Counted from the first letter of the stretch, positions 7,846-16,059 are shown. The stretch is DNA of 64,000 nt from Bog-473 sp963783965 (GCA_963783965.1 CAWAPQ010000013.1:186001-250000); one strand, 5' to 3'. Made by a program: numbers and translations. Notes: generated by a model not told the origin, from the sequence alone.

Positions 7846-9003
7846 GTGCCTGCTCATCCTGCCAGGGCCGATGCGCCCGAGCACAACCCCACGGTCCCCA
7901 ATCTCCCGCCACCCCTGGTCACCGACCTCTCCCTCGAGGAACTCGAGCGCGAGGCACGGCACGCCATCGGTGAAATGGCCTACGCCTACTACGCAGGTGG
8001 CGCCGACGACGAACGCCTGCTGCGGGACAACGTCGAGGCCTGGAGCCACTGGCAGCTGCATCCCCGCGTCCTGGCGGGGATCTCCGAGGTGTCCACCGCC
8101 ACCACCCTGCTCGGCAGCCCGGTCACCTCGCCGGTCGCCATCGCCCCCACGGCCCTGCAGGGGCTGGCCCACCCCGAGGGTGAGGTGGCCACGGCGCGGG
8201 GTGCCGCCGCCGTGGGGGCCCTGCTCATCCTGTCCTCGCTCGCCACCTGCCCCCTCGAGGACGTGGCCGCCGCGGCACCCGACGCCACCCGCTGGATGCA
8301 GATCTACATACTGCGGGAGCGGGCGCGCACCGAGGAGCTGGTCCGGCGGGCCGCCGCCCACGGCTACCGCGCCCTGGTGCTGACCGTCGACGCCCCGGTC
8401 TCGGGGCTCCGCCTGCGCGAGTGGCGCATCGGCGTGCACCTCCCCGACGACCTGGCTCTGCCCAACCTGGCCGGTGACAGCACCGACAGCGCGCGCGAGG
8501 GTGGCTTCATGGCCGTCGTGACCAACGAGTTCGAGCCGGCGCTCAAGCCCGACGACATTGGCTGGCTGGCCGGTCTGAGCGAGTTGCCGGTCGTGGTCAA
8601 GGGCGTGCAACGGGCCGACGACGCCGTGCGCTGCGTGGACGCCGGGGCGGCCGCTGTCGTGGTGTCGAACCACGGCGCCAGGCAGCTCGCCGACGCTCCC
8701 GCCACCGCTGACGTTCTGGCCGAGGTCGTCGACGCCGTGGCCGGGCGGGCCGAGGTCTACGTGGACGGCGGCGTGCGCCGGGCCCCCGACGTCGTCAAGG
8801 CGCTCGCGCTCGGGGCTCGAGCGGTCCTCATCGGGCGCCCCTCGCTGTGGGCCGTGGCGACCGGCGGAACCGAGGGAGTGGCCGGGCTGCTCCGCTGGTA
8901 CGAGGCCGAGCTGCGGCGCGCCATGGCCCTCTGCGGCTCCGGCACCATTGACGCCATCGACCGCAGCCTCGTCCGCCGCACGCCCGGATGGGCCCTGCCG
9001 TGA
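7846..9003 (+). CDS. FMN-dependent alpha-hydroxy-acid oxidase/dehydrogenase (lactate oxidase-like)
   Basis: A 385-residue (beta/alpha)8 FMN enzyme that oxidises 2-hydroxy acids to 2-oxo acids. The N-terminal AYAYYAGGADDE holds the active-site Tyr. PVAIAPTALQGLAHPEGE follows, then the flavin-binding Lys in LPVVVKGVQRADD. The catalytic His-Gly-Ala-Arg is in VVVSNHGARQLADAPAT, and the phosphate site is VYVDGGVRRAPDVVKALALG. TACCAT (7833-7838) stands 7 nt before the GTG at 7846, so that start is preferred to the ATG at 7837, which lies inside the hexamer. The downstream acyl-CoA synthetase overlaps its stop by 4 bp. Confidence 0.88.
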   Translation: MPAHPARADAPEHNPTVPNLPPPLVTDLSLEELEREARHAIGEMAYAYYAGGADDERLLRDNVEAWSHWQLHPRVLAGISEVSTATTLLGSPVTSPVAIAPTALQGLAHPEGEVATARGAAAVGALLILSSLATCPLEDVAAAAPDATRWMQIYILRERARTEELVRRAAAHGYRALVLTVDAPVSGLRLREWRIGVHLPDDLALPNLAGDSTDSAREGGFMAVVTNEFEPALKPDDIGWLAGLSELPVVVKGVQRADDAVRCVDAGAAAVVVSNHGARQLADAPATADVLAEVVDAVAGRAEVYVDGGVRRAPDVVKALALGARAVLIGRPSLWAVATGGTEGVAGLLRWYEAELRRAMALCGSGTIDAIDRSLVRRTPGWALP

Positions 9004-10682
9004 CGTCCGTCGCCGGGTTGCTGGCCGCCCGGGCCGGGGACGATCGCCTCGCCGTCCTGGACGGTGACGATCGTTGGACCTGGCGTCAGGCGGTCCAGGA
9101 GGGCGCTACGCGGGGGGCCTTGGCGAATTCGCTGTTCGACGGGGCGAAGCCGCATATCGGCGTCCTGCTGCCGAACGGCGCCGAGTACCTCTTCTGGCTG
9201 AACGCCGCCGCACTGGCCGGCGCCGCCAAGGTAGGCATCAACCCGACCCGGCGCGGCGAGGCGCTCGCCGCCGACGTGCGGGCCACCGACTGCGCCATGA
9301 TCGTCACCGACGAGGAAGGGGCAGCCCTGCTGCAGGGGCTGGACCTCGGGGTGGAGGACGGGAAGATCCTGGTGGTCGGCAGCGATCGCTACAACGCCCT
9401 CTTGGCCCGGCACGCTGGCGGCGACGAGGCCCGGGCTCTCGTCGACCAGGCGGACGAGGTCGACGAGAAGGCCCTCTACCTGCTGATCTTCACGTCGGGC
9501 ACCACCGGCGTGCCCAAGGCGGTGCGCTGCACCCAGGGTCGGCTGGCCGCCATTGCCGAGGTCGCGGGACCGGGGTTCGGTTACACGTCCGAGGACGTCT
9601 GCTACTGCCCGATGCCGCTCTTCCATGGCAACGCATTGATGGCGCTGTGGGGACCCGCCGTCATGATGGGCGCGGCCATCGCCACCCGCCCGCGGTTCAG
9701 CGCCTCGGCCTTCCTCGACGACGTGCGCCGCTACGGCGCCACGAAGTTCAGCTACGTGGGCAAGGCGATCGCTTACATCCTGGCCACGCCCGAGCGGCCG
9801 GACGACGCCGAGAACACGCTCAAGAGCGCATTCGGCACCGAGGCCTCGGTGCGTGATCGCGACCGCTTCCACAAGCGCTTCGGGTGCTACCTCATTGAGG
9901 GCTACGGCCAGAGCGAGGGCGGCGCGGCGATCAATCCCGTCCTCGGGATGCCCAAGGGCGCACTGGGCAAGCCTGCGACAGGCGTCGATCTCGCCGTCAT
10001 GAGCCCCGAGACGGGAGAGGAGTGCCCGCCGGCGGACTTCGACGACGAAGGGCGCCTCCTCAACGCGGGCGCCGCCATTGGCGAGATCGTCAACCGCAGC
10101 GGGCGGGGCAGCTTCGAGGGCTACTACCGGCGTGACGACGCCGAGCAGGAACGGCTGCGCCGGGGCTGGTACTGGACGGGGGACCTGGGCTACGTCGACG
10201 CCGACGGCTTCTTCTACTTCGCCGGACGGACCGGCGACTGGCTGCGCGTCGACTCGGAGAACTTCGCCGCCGGCCCGGTCGAGTCGATCATCTCGCGCCA
10301 TCCCGACATAGCGGTGGTCGCCGTCTATCCGGTCCCCGACACCGCGTCAGGCGCCGGCGACCAGGTCATGGTGGCCATCGAGACGGTGCCCGGGAGGGCC
10401 TTCGACCCCGACGGCTTCGCCTCCTGGCTCACCGAGCAATCCGACCTGGGCCCGAAGTGGTTGCCCCGCTACGTCCGAGTCTCGCCCTCCCTCCCCCAGA
10501 CGGCCACGGGCAAGGTCACGAAGGTCGGGCTGCGGGCCGAGGCGTGGGCCTGCGACGACGTGATCTGGTGGCGCCCGCTCGGCAGCACGGACTCCCGCTT
10601 CACGCTGCTCACCGACGACGACCGCAAAGCCCTGGCGGCCGGACTGGCCGAGAACGGCCGGCCCCCTGTGGGGGCTGTGTAG
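9000..10682 (+). CDS. Long-chain acyl-CoA synthetase (FadD17-like)
   Basis: A 560-residue AMP-forming acyl-CoA ligase. Motifs seen are the P-loop IFTSGTTGVPKAVRC, FGTEASVRDRDRF, GYGQSEGGAA, and the adenylate-binding GWYWTGDLGYVDADG followed by FAGRTGDWLRVDSENFA. The catalytic C-terminal Lys is in LPQTATGKVTKVGL. The closest pattern I know is the mycobacterial FadD17 group, which activates fatty or steroid side-chain acids. The GTG start at 9000 overlaps the oxidase stop (GTGA). A GC-rich inverted repeat, GCCCCC and GGGGGC around TGT (10661-10675), lies in the last codons. Confidence 0.88.
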   Translation: MTSVAGLLAARAGDDRLAVLDGDDRWTWRQAVQEGATRGALANSLFDGAKPHIGVLLPNGAEYLFWLNAAALAGAAKVGINPTRRGEALAADVRATDCAMIVTDEEGAALLQGLDLGVEDGKILVVGSDRYNALLARHAGGDEARALVDQADEVDEKALYLLIFTSGTTGVPKAVRCTQGRLAAIAEVAGPGFGYTSEDVCYCPMPLFHGNALMALWGPAVMMGAAIATRPRFSASAFLDDVRRYGATKFSYVGKAIAYILATPERPDDAENTLKSAFGTEASVRDRDRFHKRFGCYLIEGYGQSEGGAAINPVLGMPKGALGKPATGVDLAVMSPETGEECPPADFDDEGRLLNAGAAIGEIVNRSGRGSFEGYYRRDDAEQERLRRGWYWTGDLGYVDADGFFYFAGRTGDWLRVDSENFAAGPVESIISRHPDIAVVAVYPVPDTASGAGDQVMVAIETVPGRAFDPDGFASWLTEQSDLGPKWLPRYVRVSPSLPQTATGKVTKVGLRAEAWACDDVIWWRPLGSTDSRFTLLTDDDRKALAAGLAENGRPPVGAV

Positions 10683-10690
10683 CAGACTGT

Positions 10691-10714
10691 TACACTTGTT
10701 TCGTACGGAAACAA
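10691..10714 (+). promoter_or_regulatory. Promoter -10 and operator of the ParD/zeta module
   Basis: TACACT at 10691-10696 fits the TANNNT -10 pattern of this window. Overlapping the expected transcription start is an inverted repeat with 7-bp arms TTGTTTC (10696-10702) and GAAACAA (10708-10714) around GTACG. An antitoxin-binding site in this position would give the autorepression typical of type II modules. The binding itself is inference. Confidence 0.6.
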
Positions 10715-10728
10715 AGACAGGGGAACAC

Positions 10729-11103
10729 ATGGCTGCAGACAGGGTCACCCGCTTCGCCGCCGATCTCGTCGATGCCGCCGCGGTGGAAGGCGCACGCCAC
10801 AGCCGCTCGGCCAAGCAGCAGCTCGACCACTGGGCCCGCGTAGGGCGCACGGTGTCGTCCCACCACTCCACGGCCCGCCGCCGGGTCGAGGCCGCCCTGG
10901 AGGGGAGGCTGGCTCTGACCGACCTCACCACCGAGGAGCGCCTGGTCGCCAACGCGGAGGCGGATGCGGCCATCGCGGAGCGCCTCCGCACCGTGCGCTA
11001 CGGCGACGTCCTGGCCGCCGAGGGTGTGGCGACCGTCGCCCTCGACGACGACGGCCGACTCGTGCGCTACGACCCCGACGGTACGACGACACCCCTGGAC
11101 TGA
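10729..11103 (+). CDS. ParD-like antitoxin
   Basis: A 124-residue protein. Its N-terminus AADRVTRFAADLVDAAAVEG followed by SRSAKQQLDHWARVGRTVSS matches the ParD-like type II antitoxin family, in which a short ribbon-helix-helix DNA-binding part is followed by a helical toxin-binding tail. The C-terminal VALDDDGRLVRYDPDG forms a beta hairpin. AGGGGAA gives a good ribosome-binding site before the ATG at 10729. The zeta toxin gene begins 22 bp downstream, and the inverted repeat at 10696-10714 is the likely autoregulatory operator. Confidence 0.82.
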   Translation: MAADRVTRFAADLVDAAAVEGARHSRSAKQQLDHWARVGRTVSSHHSTARRRVEAALEGRLALTDLTTEERLVANAEADAAIAERLRTVRYGDVLAAEGVATVALDDDGRLVRYDPDGTTTPLD

Positions 11104-11125
11104 CCGCCGGGCCTGAGAACCACGC

Positions 11126-11707
11126 GTGCGACTCGACCTCGTGGTCGGGCCCAATGGAGCCGGCAAGTCGACCTTCGTCCGCCTCACCCTGGCGCCCGTC
11201 CTGCCGCACGCCTCCTTCGTCAATGCGGACCTCATCGCGCGTCAGCGCTGGCCCCTCGACGCCGAGGCCCACTCCTACGAGGCGGCGCGCATCGCGGCCG
11301 CGACCCGGGAGGCCCTCATCACGCGGCGGGAGCCCTTCATAGCGGAAACCGTCTTCTCGCACCCTTCGAAGCTCGACCTGCTGCGCGACGCGGGGGCAAC
11401 CGGCTACTACACGGCGCTCCACGTCGTCATTGTCCCCGAGGAGCTGGCCGTCGCCCGCGTGGCGGCCCGTGTCGCCTCCGGGGGGCACGGCGTGCCCGAA
11501 GAGAAGATCCGCGGGCGTTACACCAGGCTCTGGCCGCTGGTCGCCGACGCCATCGTGCTCGCCGACACCGCCACCGTCTACGACAACTCCCGACGCGTCG
11601 GCCCACGCGTGGTCGCCGACTTCAGCCACGGTTTCTCCGTCGGGGACCCGCTATGGCCGAACTGGGCTCCCGAGGCGCTCAGTGGTCGCTGGCCTCCCTG
11701 CATCTAA
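11126..11707 (+). CDS. Zeta toxin family kinase
   Basis: A 193-residue P-loop kinase of the zeta/AAA group, which phosphorylates UDP-N-acetylglucosamine sugars or related targets (family knowledge). The Walker A motif is VVGPNGAGKSTF (residues 7-18). FVNADLIARQRWP is the substrate-binding strand with conserved Asp. FIAETVFSHPSKLDLL follows, then the lid Arg motif GGHGVPEEKIRGRYTRLWPL. It forms a module with the ParD-like gene upstream. The last 57 bp overlap the 3' end of the convergent HAD gene, an unusually long overlap here. Both frames have coding character up to their stops. Confidence 0.82.
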   Translation: MRLDLVVGPNGAGKSTFVRLTLAPVLPHASFVNADLIARQRWPLDAEAHSYEAARIAAATREALITRREPFIAETVFSHPSKLDLLRDAGATGYYTALHVVIVPEELAVARVAARVASGGHGVPEEKIRGRYTRLWPLVADAIVLADTATVYDNSRRVGPRVVADFSHGFSVGDPLWPNWAPEALSGRWPPCI

Positions 11708-12403
11708 CGCGTCGACCACGTCGAGCACGCCCGTGAGATCGCCGACTCGATGGTCGCCCACCTCCAATTGCGGCGGGTGCATCCCCTGACGCTCTTCCTC
11801 GCGCCACACGTGCACGGCCGTCATGCCGAGCCGACGCGGCCCCCGGACATCGGGCTCCCAGGAGTCGCCCACGAAGACCACCTCGGACGGGTCGACGCCC
11901 AAGGCGCCCAGGGCGGCGCCGTAGATGTCGGGGTGTGGTTTGCGCGCACCCGCCCGGGCCGACGTGACTCCCGCGTCGACCAACGGGAACAACCCGACCT
12001 GTTCGAGGAACGCATTGAGCTCCCAGCCCCAGTTGGAGCAGACCCCGATGGCCAGACCGCCCTGGCGCAGCGACGACAACGTCGCCGCTGCTTCGGGATA
12101 CGGCACCATCGCTCCCTGATCCGACGCCCGCAGTGCATCGACGAGGCGCTCGACGTGCGGATCGGGCACGCCACAGGCGTTCGTGAGATCGCGCAGGCGC
12201 AGCCGGACCCAGGACTCGTAGGCCTCCTCGCTGACGGAGTGGCGGCTGTGCTCGACCCCGTCGTAACGAGAGAAGTAGTCGTCCAGGACGGCCCGCTCCG
12301 GGCGGTAGCCGTGAGCTGCGAACACCGTCTCGTAGTTGGAGACGCTCGTGTCGGCGAAATGGGCGAGGGTGCCGTAGAAGTCGAAGATGACAGCGCTGAC
12401 CAC
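11651..12403 (-). CDS. HAD-family hydrolase
   Basis: A 250-residue HAD hydrolase with motif I FDFYGTLAHF, motif II CSNWGWEL, motif III ARKPHPDIY and motif IV VGDSWEPDVRG. The helical cap and length fit the group that includes putative 5'-nucleotidases and L-2-haloacid dehalogenase relatives. The GTG at 12403 is chosen because the Rossmann strand begins four residues later. The long extension upstream overlaps the signal peptidase promoter and has no domain. Its 3' end overlaps the zeta toxin gene. Confidence 0.82.
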   Translation of the reverse strand: MVSAVIFDFYGTLAHFADTSVSNYETVFAAHGYRPERAVLDDYFSRYDGVEHSRHSVSEEAYESWVRLRLRDLTNACGVPDPHVERLVDALRASDQGAMVPYPEAAATLSSLRQGGLAIGVCSNWGWELNAFLEQVGLFPLVDAGVTSARAGARKPHPDIYGAALGALGVDPSEVVFVGDSWEPDVRGPRRLGMTAVHVWREEERQGMHPPQLEVGDHRVGDLTGVLDVVDALDAGRPATTERLGSPVRP

Positions 12404-12481
12404 GCTCCTATCTTGCCCGGTGGGCGTGACAGCGCCCCGGTGCCCCCTCCCCGAGACGGCCGGGTCATACTTTCTGCCGAC

Positions 12482-13126
12482 ATGGACGGCGACCAGCAGG
12501 CGGCAGACGCACCGGATCCTCAGGTGGATACCCAAGGTGAAGGGAGGGACCGGGACAACGAGACGTCCTCCTCACGTTGGATCGTCGAACTCGTCGGCGT
12601 CGTCGTCGTGGCCGTCCTCGTCGCCGTCCTGTTACGGACGTTCGTCGTCGCCACCTACTCCATTCCCTCCGGGTCCATGGAGCCCACCCTGAAGATCGGC
12701 GACCGGATTGTGGTGAACAAGCTGAGCTACCACCTCCACGGCGTGGATCGCGGGAACATCGTGGTGTTCACCACCCCGCCGAACGAGAACTGCGCCGGCC
12801 CACCGGTGTCGGACCTCGTGAAGCGCGTGATCGGGCTCCCGGGCGAGACCATCTCGCTCCACAACGGGAGCGTCTTCATCAACGGGCAGCTGCTCCCGGA
12901 GACGTTCCTGCCGCCGGATGTGCGGGACGACACCTATCCGGGTCCGTCGAACGCCGCCTACTCGTTGCACCAGCCGTACCGCATTCCGGCCGGGGACGTC
13001 TATGTCATGGGCGACAACCGGCCCCAGTCGTGCGACAGCCGCTATTGGGGGCCGATCCGCGAATCAACGATCGTCGGGAAGGTCGACATGCGCATCTGGC
13101 CGCTGTCGCGGCTCGCCTTCTTCTAG
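12482..13126 (+). CDS. lepB: Signal peptidase I
   Basis: A 214-residue type I signal peptidase that removes secretory signal peptides on the outer face of the membrane. A polar N-terminal tail of about 32 residues precedes one transmembrane segment (WIVELVGVVVVAVLVAVLL, residues 33-51). Box B holds the nucleophile Ser65 in YSIPSGSMEPTL. The general base Lys114 is in DLVKRVIGLPGE, and box E reads GDNRPQSCDSRYWGPI. The ATG at 12482 is preceded at 8 nt by TACTTT (12468-12473), so a leaderless mRNA is likely. Confidence 0.95.
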   Translation: MDGDQQAADAPDPQVDTQGEGRDRDNETSSSRWIVELVGVVVVAVLVAVLLRTFVVATYSIPSGSMEPTLKIGDRIVVNKLSYHLHGVDRGNIVVFTTPPNENCAGPPVSDLVKRVIGLPGETISLHNGSVFINGQLLPETFLPPDVRDDTYPGPSNAAYSLHQPYRIPAGDVYVMGDNRPQSCDSRYWGPIRESTIVGKVDMRIWPLSRLAFF

Positions 13127-13149
13127 CACTCGGGGCAAGGGGAACGCCG

Positions 13150-13518
13150 TCACGTCGAAGAATCCGGCTGGGACCCCGATGTCGCCTCCATGACGCCTTT
13201 CGCCTCGTCCACGACGGTGGTGACCAACTCCGCAGCAAGCCCTTTGACGGTTCCATCGCGTTGCTTGCGCTCCGCCACCATCACGCCCCACAGGATGCCC
13301 ATCACGACGAGAGCCGCGACCCAAAGCAGGGAGAGGGCAAATCCGAGCACGCCGAGCACGAGTGCGAACGTGAGGAGAGCCAGCCGCACCGTGCCTTCGT
13401 GCTGCGAAGGCGGGCGCTGGCTCACCACCTCGGAACCCAGCCCCTTCGAGGCGGAGCTCCTCCGTTTCACGAATCGTCCATTGCTGGCCCGGGGCGGGCC
13501 GCCTTGCGAGCGAGACAC
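13150..13518 (-). CDS. Small two-helix membrane protein, hypothetical
   Basis: A 122-residue protein with a basic, Ser-rich N-terminus (about 40 residues), a hydrophobic hairpin (LALLTFALVLGVLGFALSLL and a second segment WVAALVVMGILWGVMVA) and a charged C-terminal helix containing GLAAELVTTVVDEAKG. AAGGAG lies 5 nt before the GTG at 13518, which fixes the start. It is the third of three small membrane-protein genes in one direction (14012 to 13150). I do not recognise a named family. Confidence 0.65.
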   Translation of the reverse strand: MSRSQGGPPRASNGRFVKRRSSASKGLGSEVVSQRPPSQHEGTVRLALLTFALVLGVLGFALSLLWVAALVVMGILWGVMVAERKQRDGTVKGLAAELVTTVVDEAKGVMEATSGSQPDSST

Positions 13519-13532
13519 GGGACTCCTTCCGG

Positions 13533-13697
13533 CTACCAGCGATAGAAGCGATGGGTCCCGGCGTTCTCACCCCGACCGAGGGCGAACCCCACGAGCCAGA
13601 CAACGAGCAGGACGACCGCGGCGATCCACAACAGGTGCACCGCGAATCCGGCACCAAAGAGAATCAAGACCAACAGCAACGCAAGAATGAGCAGCAT
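13533..13697 (-). CDS. Small hydrophobic protein (54 aa)
   Basis: Translation of the minus strand from the ATG at 13697 gives 54 residues: MLLILALLLVLILFGAGF, a short turn, then WIAAVVLLVVWLVGFALGRG and a basic aromatic tail ending THRFYRW. This is the small hydrophobic protein type found across actinobacteria, where two membrane helices are followed by a tail ending in an aromatic-Arg-Trp motif. The function is unknown and may be envelope stress related. It lies between the DUF6458 gene and the two-helix membrane protein in the same orientation. The ribosome-binding site is weak (AAAGG about 13 nt upstream). Confidence 0.7.
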   Translation of the reverse strand: MLLILALLLVLILFGAGFAVHLLWIAAVVLLVVWLVGFALGRGENAGTHRFYRW

Positions 13698-13760
13698 GGA
13701 ACCACGCAACCTTTCTGGGACGATGCACGAGTCCCCGGATTCGAGGGCCAGAACGATGAA

Positions 13761-14012
13761 CTAGTAGGTCGAATCGACCCGACGAACGACGTTGCCCTGA
13801 CCATCGTCCACGACAGTTTGGCGACGGCGGGTGTTCCCCGCCACCATGACGATGATCGACAACACGGCACCGATGACGCCAACGAGCATCAAGATCCAGC
13901 CCACTTTGTTGATGTTGAAGCCATGCTGATATGGCTCTGTCACGGCCCAATCCAGAATGGCTCCCACCCCAAAAACAATCACACTGACGACAAGTCCTCC
14001 AGCTCCGATCAT
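13761..14012 (-). CDS. DUF6458 family membrane protein
   Basis: An 83-residue protein with two transmembrane helices (GLVVSVIVFGVGAILDWAV and VGWILMLVGVIGAVLSIIV) joined by a short loop, and a polar tail GNTRRRQTVVDDGQGNVV. This matches the actinobacterial DUF6458 pattern. AAAGGAG lies 8 nt before the ATG at 14012. It is the first gene of a run of three small membrane proteins. The ATGGGT/ACCCAT palindrome 26 bp upstream is a candidate operator. Function unknown. Confidence 0.75.
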   Translation of the reverse strand: MIGAGGLVVSVIVFGVGAILDWAVTEPYQHGFNINKVGWILMLVGVIGAVLSIIVMVAGNTRRRQTVVDDGQGNVVRRVDSTY

Positions 14013-14421
14013 TTCGGACTCCTTTCAACTTGCTGCAATGGGTGTACCCATGAGGAGAGCGAACGAAACGGCGTGCAACGCCTCACATGCTGCGCGGCGG
14101 CTTTCCACGCGACACCATCTGCTTGACGCGGCGTGCGGTTCCGATGCGGCGTCCATGACTCGATGGCTGTTGGACGCACGCACGGACTCGAGTCATCTCA
14201 TGGTTTGCTGTCCGTGACGTGAGGGAACCAAGGCTGCTCCGACTGCCTCTACGCAGTCGATGCCCGGCGCGGCGTCGTGGCGATCCTCGCGCCGATGGGC
14301 CGGAGCATGCATCTCCTTGCGGTGTGTCTGCGTGAGCCCCGAATAGGCGTCCCGGGCGGCCAGCGGGCAGTATGCGTGCCGTCACCGCTACTGATGAGCG
14401 ACGAAGGAGCAAAGGACATAC
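14013..14421. promoter_or_regulatory. Divergent intergenic region with two inverted repeats
   Basis: No gene is seen in these 409 bp. ATGGGT-GT-ACCCAT (14038-14051) is a near-perfect palindrome just upstream of the small membrane-protein operon. Further right, ATGACTCGA (14155-14163) and TCGAGTCAT (14188-14196) form an inverted repeat around 24 bp. Its right arm lies within a second palindrome, GACTCGAGTC (14185-14194). GAAGGAG and AAAGGA before 14422 are the ribosome-binding region of the thioesterase. Confidence 0.5.
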
Positions 14422-14799
14422 ATGCCAGCGCCGTACGCCGAGAGTCCGGGTCGATGGGAGTTCCTCTCCTCGAAGGATGGTCACGCCGAGATGTCCTGGA
14501 CACCGACACCCGATATGGCGAACCCGTTCGGGAGCGTCCACGGCGGGATCATCGCCACGGTCATCGACGAGTCGTGCGGGGCGGCCCTGATGCCGCTGAT
14601 CGAGACTCCCTCCGCACCCACCGTCTCTCTGAACGTGGAGTATCTCTCTGCCGTCCAGATCGGCGGCACCTACACGGTGCGCAGTGAGATCGTCCGCAAG
14701 GGCCGGGCGATGGCCATCGCCGACGCGCGGATCTTGAACGAAGAGGGAAAATTGCTCGTCCGAGGCACCTGCTTCTTCCAGGTTCCCCGCCCGAAATGA
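14422..14799 (+). CDS. PaaI-family hotdog thioesterase
   Basis: A 125-residue single hotdog domain. The family motif is MANPFGSVHGGIIATVIDES, with the conserved HGG and the acidic catalytic residue in the following helix. Strands PTVSLNVEYLSAVQIG and GKLLVRGTCFFQV complete the fold. These enzymes hydrolyse aryl- or acyl-CoA thioesters in the cytosol. The ATG at 14422 follows AAAGGA. The gene stands alone on this strand and its substrate is unknown. Confidence 0.82.
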   Translation: MPAPYAESPGRWEFLSSKDGHAEMSWTPTPDMANPFGSVHGGIIATVIDESCGAALMPLIETPSAPTVSLNVEYLSAVQIGGTYTVRSEIVRKGRAMAIADARILNEEGKLLVRGTCFFQVPRPK

Positions 14800-14815
14800 G
14801 GGAGCTCCAGCGGAA

Positions 14816-15214
14816 TCAGCGCCGCTCGCGCCGCCACACCACGCGCAGGGCCGACCAGGTCCCGTCGATGGCGCACACCTTGTTGTCCACCAAACCCAAG
14901 GGCAGCGCGACGGCGCGCACGACGTTCTCGTCCATTGTGGTGGCGAGACCCGAGGCGCGCTTGGGCCAGGCAACCCACAGCCCACCGGCGGGAAAGATCA
15001 TGTGGCTGAGCACCTCAATGCGGCGTTCGAAGACGCGCTGCTCCGTGAAGAAGGCCACCACCACGTCGGCCTTGCCGCGGGCCTGGCGCTTCACCGTGAC
15101 ACCGACCGGCAGCCCCGCCACCACGCCTTCCAGCGGCTCCCCGACGAGGGCCAGCGTCGACCCTTCGACGATCCCGAGCTTCTTGGGCAGCGGCGTCCCG
15201 CTGTACCCGGCCAT
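14816..15214 (-). CDS. DUF3052 family protein
   Basis: A 132-residue protein with the full DUF3052 pattern: MAGYSGTPLPKKLGI at the start, then ADVVVAFFTEQ, GLWVAWPKRASG, MDENVVRAVALPLGLVDNK and the terminal WSALRVVWRRE. The family is widespread in actinobacteria and has no assigned function. The ATG at 15214 overlaps the stop of the upstream methyltransferase (TGATG), so the pair is co-translated. Confidence 0.85.
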   Translation of the reverse strand: MAGYSGTPLPKKLGIVEGSTLALVGEPLEGVVAGLPVGVTVKRQARGKADVVVAFFTEQRVFERRIEVLSHMIFPAGGLWVAWPKRASGLATTMDENVVRAVALPLGLVDNKVCAIDGTWSALRVVWRRERR

Positions 15215-16023
15215 CAACCCTTGTCGGCCTCGTAGACCCTGAAGGCGAGCGGGTACTCGTACTCGTCTTCCCCCACGGCGAACCGCTCGAGATGCCGGTC
15301 GATCGCCGTCCCGGCTGCGTCCAAGCGCTCCGGGGCCACACCCATGAACCCGAACAGCGAGCGGTCGACCACTGCGCTCGCCGGCGCTCTGACCGTGATC
15401 TCGAGCTCGGTGCTCTCGACGCCACTGAATCCCGCTGCGCCCAGGACGTCCCGCACGTACTCGTCGTCACCGAGGCTGAACGGACCCACGGGGCTCTTGC
15501 CCGGCCCGGGAAGGGAGGGCGGCGGGGCGAATGGACGCAGCACCGTGCCGGTGTGCCAGGGGTTCTGCTCCACACCCTGCCAACAGACGAACACCAGGCG
15601 CCCCTCGTCACGCAGTCCGGCCCGGATGGCCCCGAACGCCACCAGCGGCTCGTCGAAGAACATCACCCCGAGCTGGCTGACGGCCACGTCGAACGGCTCT
15701 GTCCCGAGGCCGCCGGTCTGCACGTCGCTGACCACGAACTCCGCATTGACGGCGTCGGCCTCCCCCGCCCGCGACCGCGCCAGCTCCACCAACGCCGCCG
15801 AGATGTCGAACCCGACCACCCGCCCGGTCGATCCCACCGCCCTGGCCAAGGCGATCGTCTGCGCTCCTCCCCCACACCCGATGTCGCAGACCAGATGTCC
15901 CGGCCCGACGTCGGCCGCCTCGAGCAGATACGGCGTCAGGGCCTCGGTGAGCCGCTCCCGCTTGGGCCAGGCCTCCACCCACTGGTCGTTGTTCCACCGC
16001 TTCGCTTCCTTCTCGTTGGCCAC
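15214..16023 (-). CDS. Class I SAM-dependent methyltransferase (UbiE/COQ5-like)
   Basis: A 269-residue Rossmann-fold methyltransferase. Motif I is VCDIGCGGGAQTIALA, motif II VVGFDISAALVELA, and the post-motif region is FDVAVSQLGVMFFDEP. The start NDQWVEAWPKRERLTEALTPYLL and the later GPFSLGDDEYVRDVLGAAGF resemble small-molecule methyltransferases. The GTG at 16023 is preceded at 6 nt by TACGTT on the minus strand (16030-16035), indicating leaderless transcription. It is divergent from the luciferase-like gene at 16060 and coupled to DUF3052. Substrate unknown. Confidence 0.83.
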   Translation of the reverse strand: MANEKEAKRWNNDQWVEAWPKRERLTEALTPYLLEAADVGPGHLVCDIGCGGGAQTIALARAVGSTGRVVGFDISAALVELARSRAGEADAVNAEFVVSDVQTGGLGTEPFDVAVSQLGVMFFDEPLVAFGAIRAGLRDEGRLVFVCWQGVEQNPWHTGTVLRPFAPPPSLPGPGKSPVGPFSLGDDEYVRDVLGAAGFSGVESTELEITVRAPASAVVDRSLFGFMGVAPERLDAAGTAIDRHLERFAVGEDEYEYPLAFRVYEADKG

Positions 16024-16059
16024 GGCACCAACGTAACCCTCCCCGGTAGGTTGAACGCC

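Noticed and set aside
8757..10301. 514-codon open frame on the minus strand
   Set aside because: Antisense shadow of the hydroxy-acid oxidase and acyl-CoA synthetase, both of which have complete motifs.
10661..10675. Rho-independent terminator after the acyl-CoA synthetase
   Set aside because: The GCCCCC/GGGGGC stem lies inside the last codons and no T-run follows.
13551..14126. 191-codon plus-strand frame
   Set aside because: Antisense to two supported small membrane-protein genes. It is strongly hydrophilic, His/Asp/Asn-rich, and without a family.
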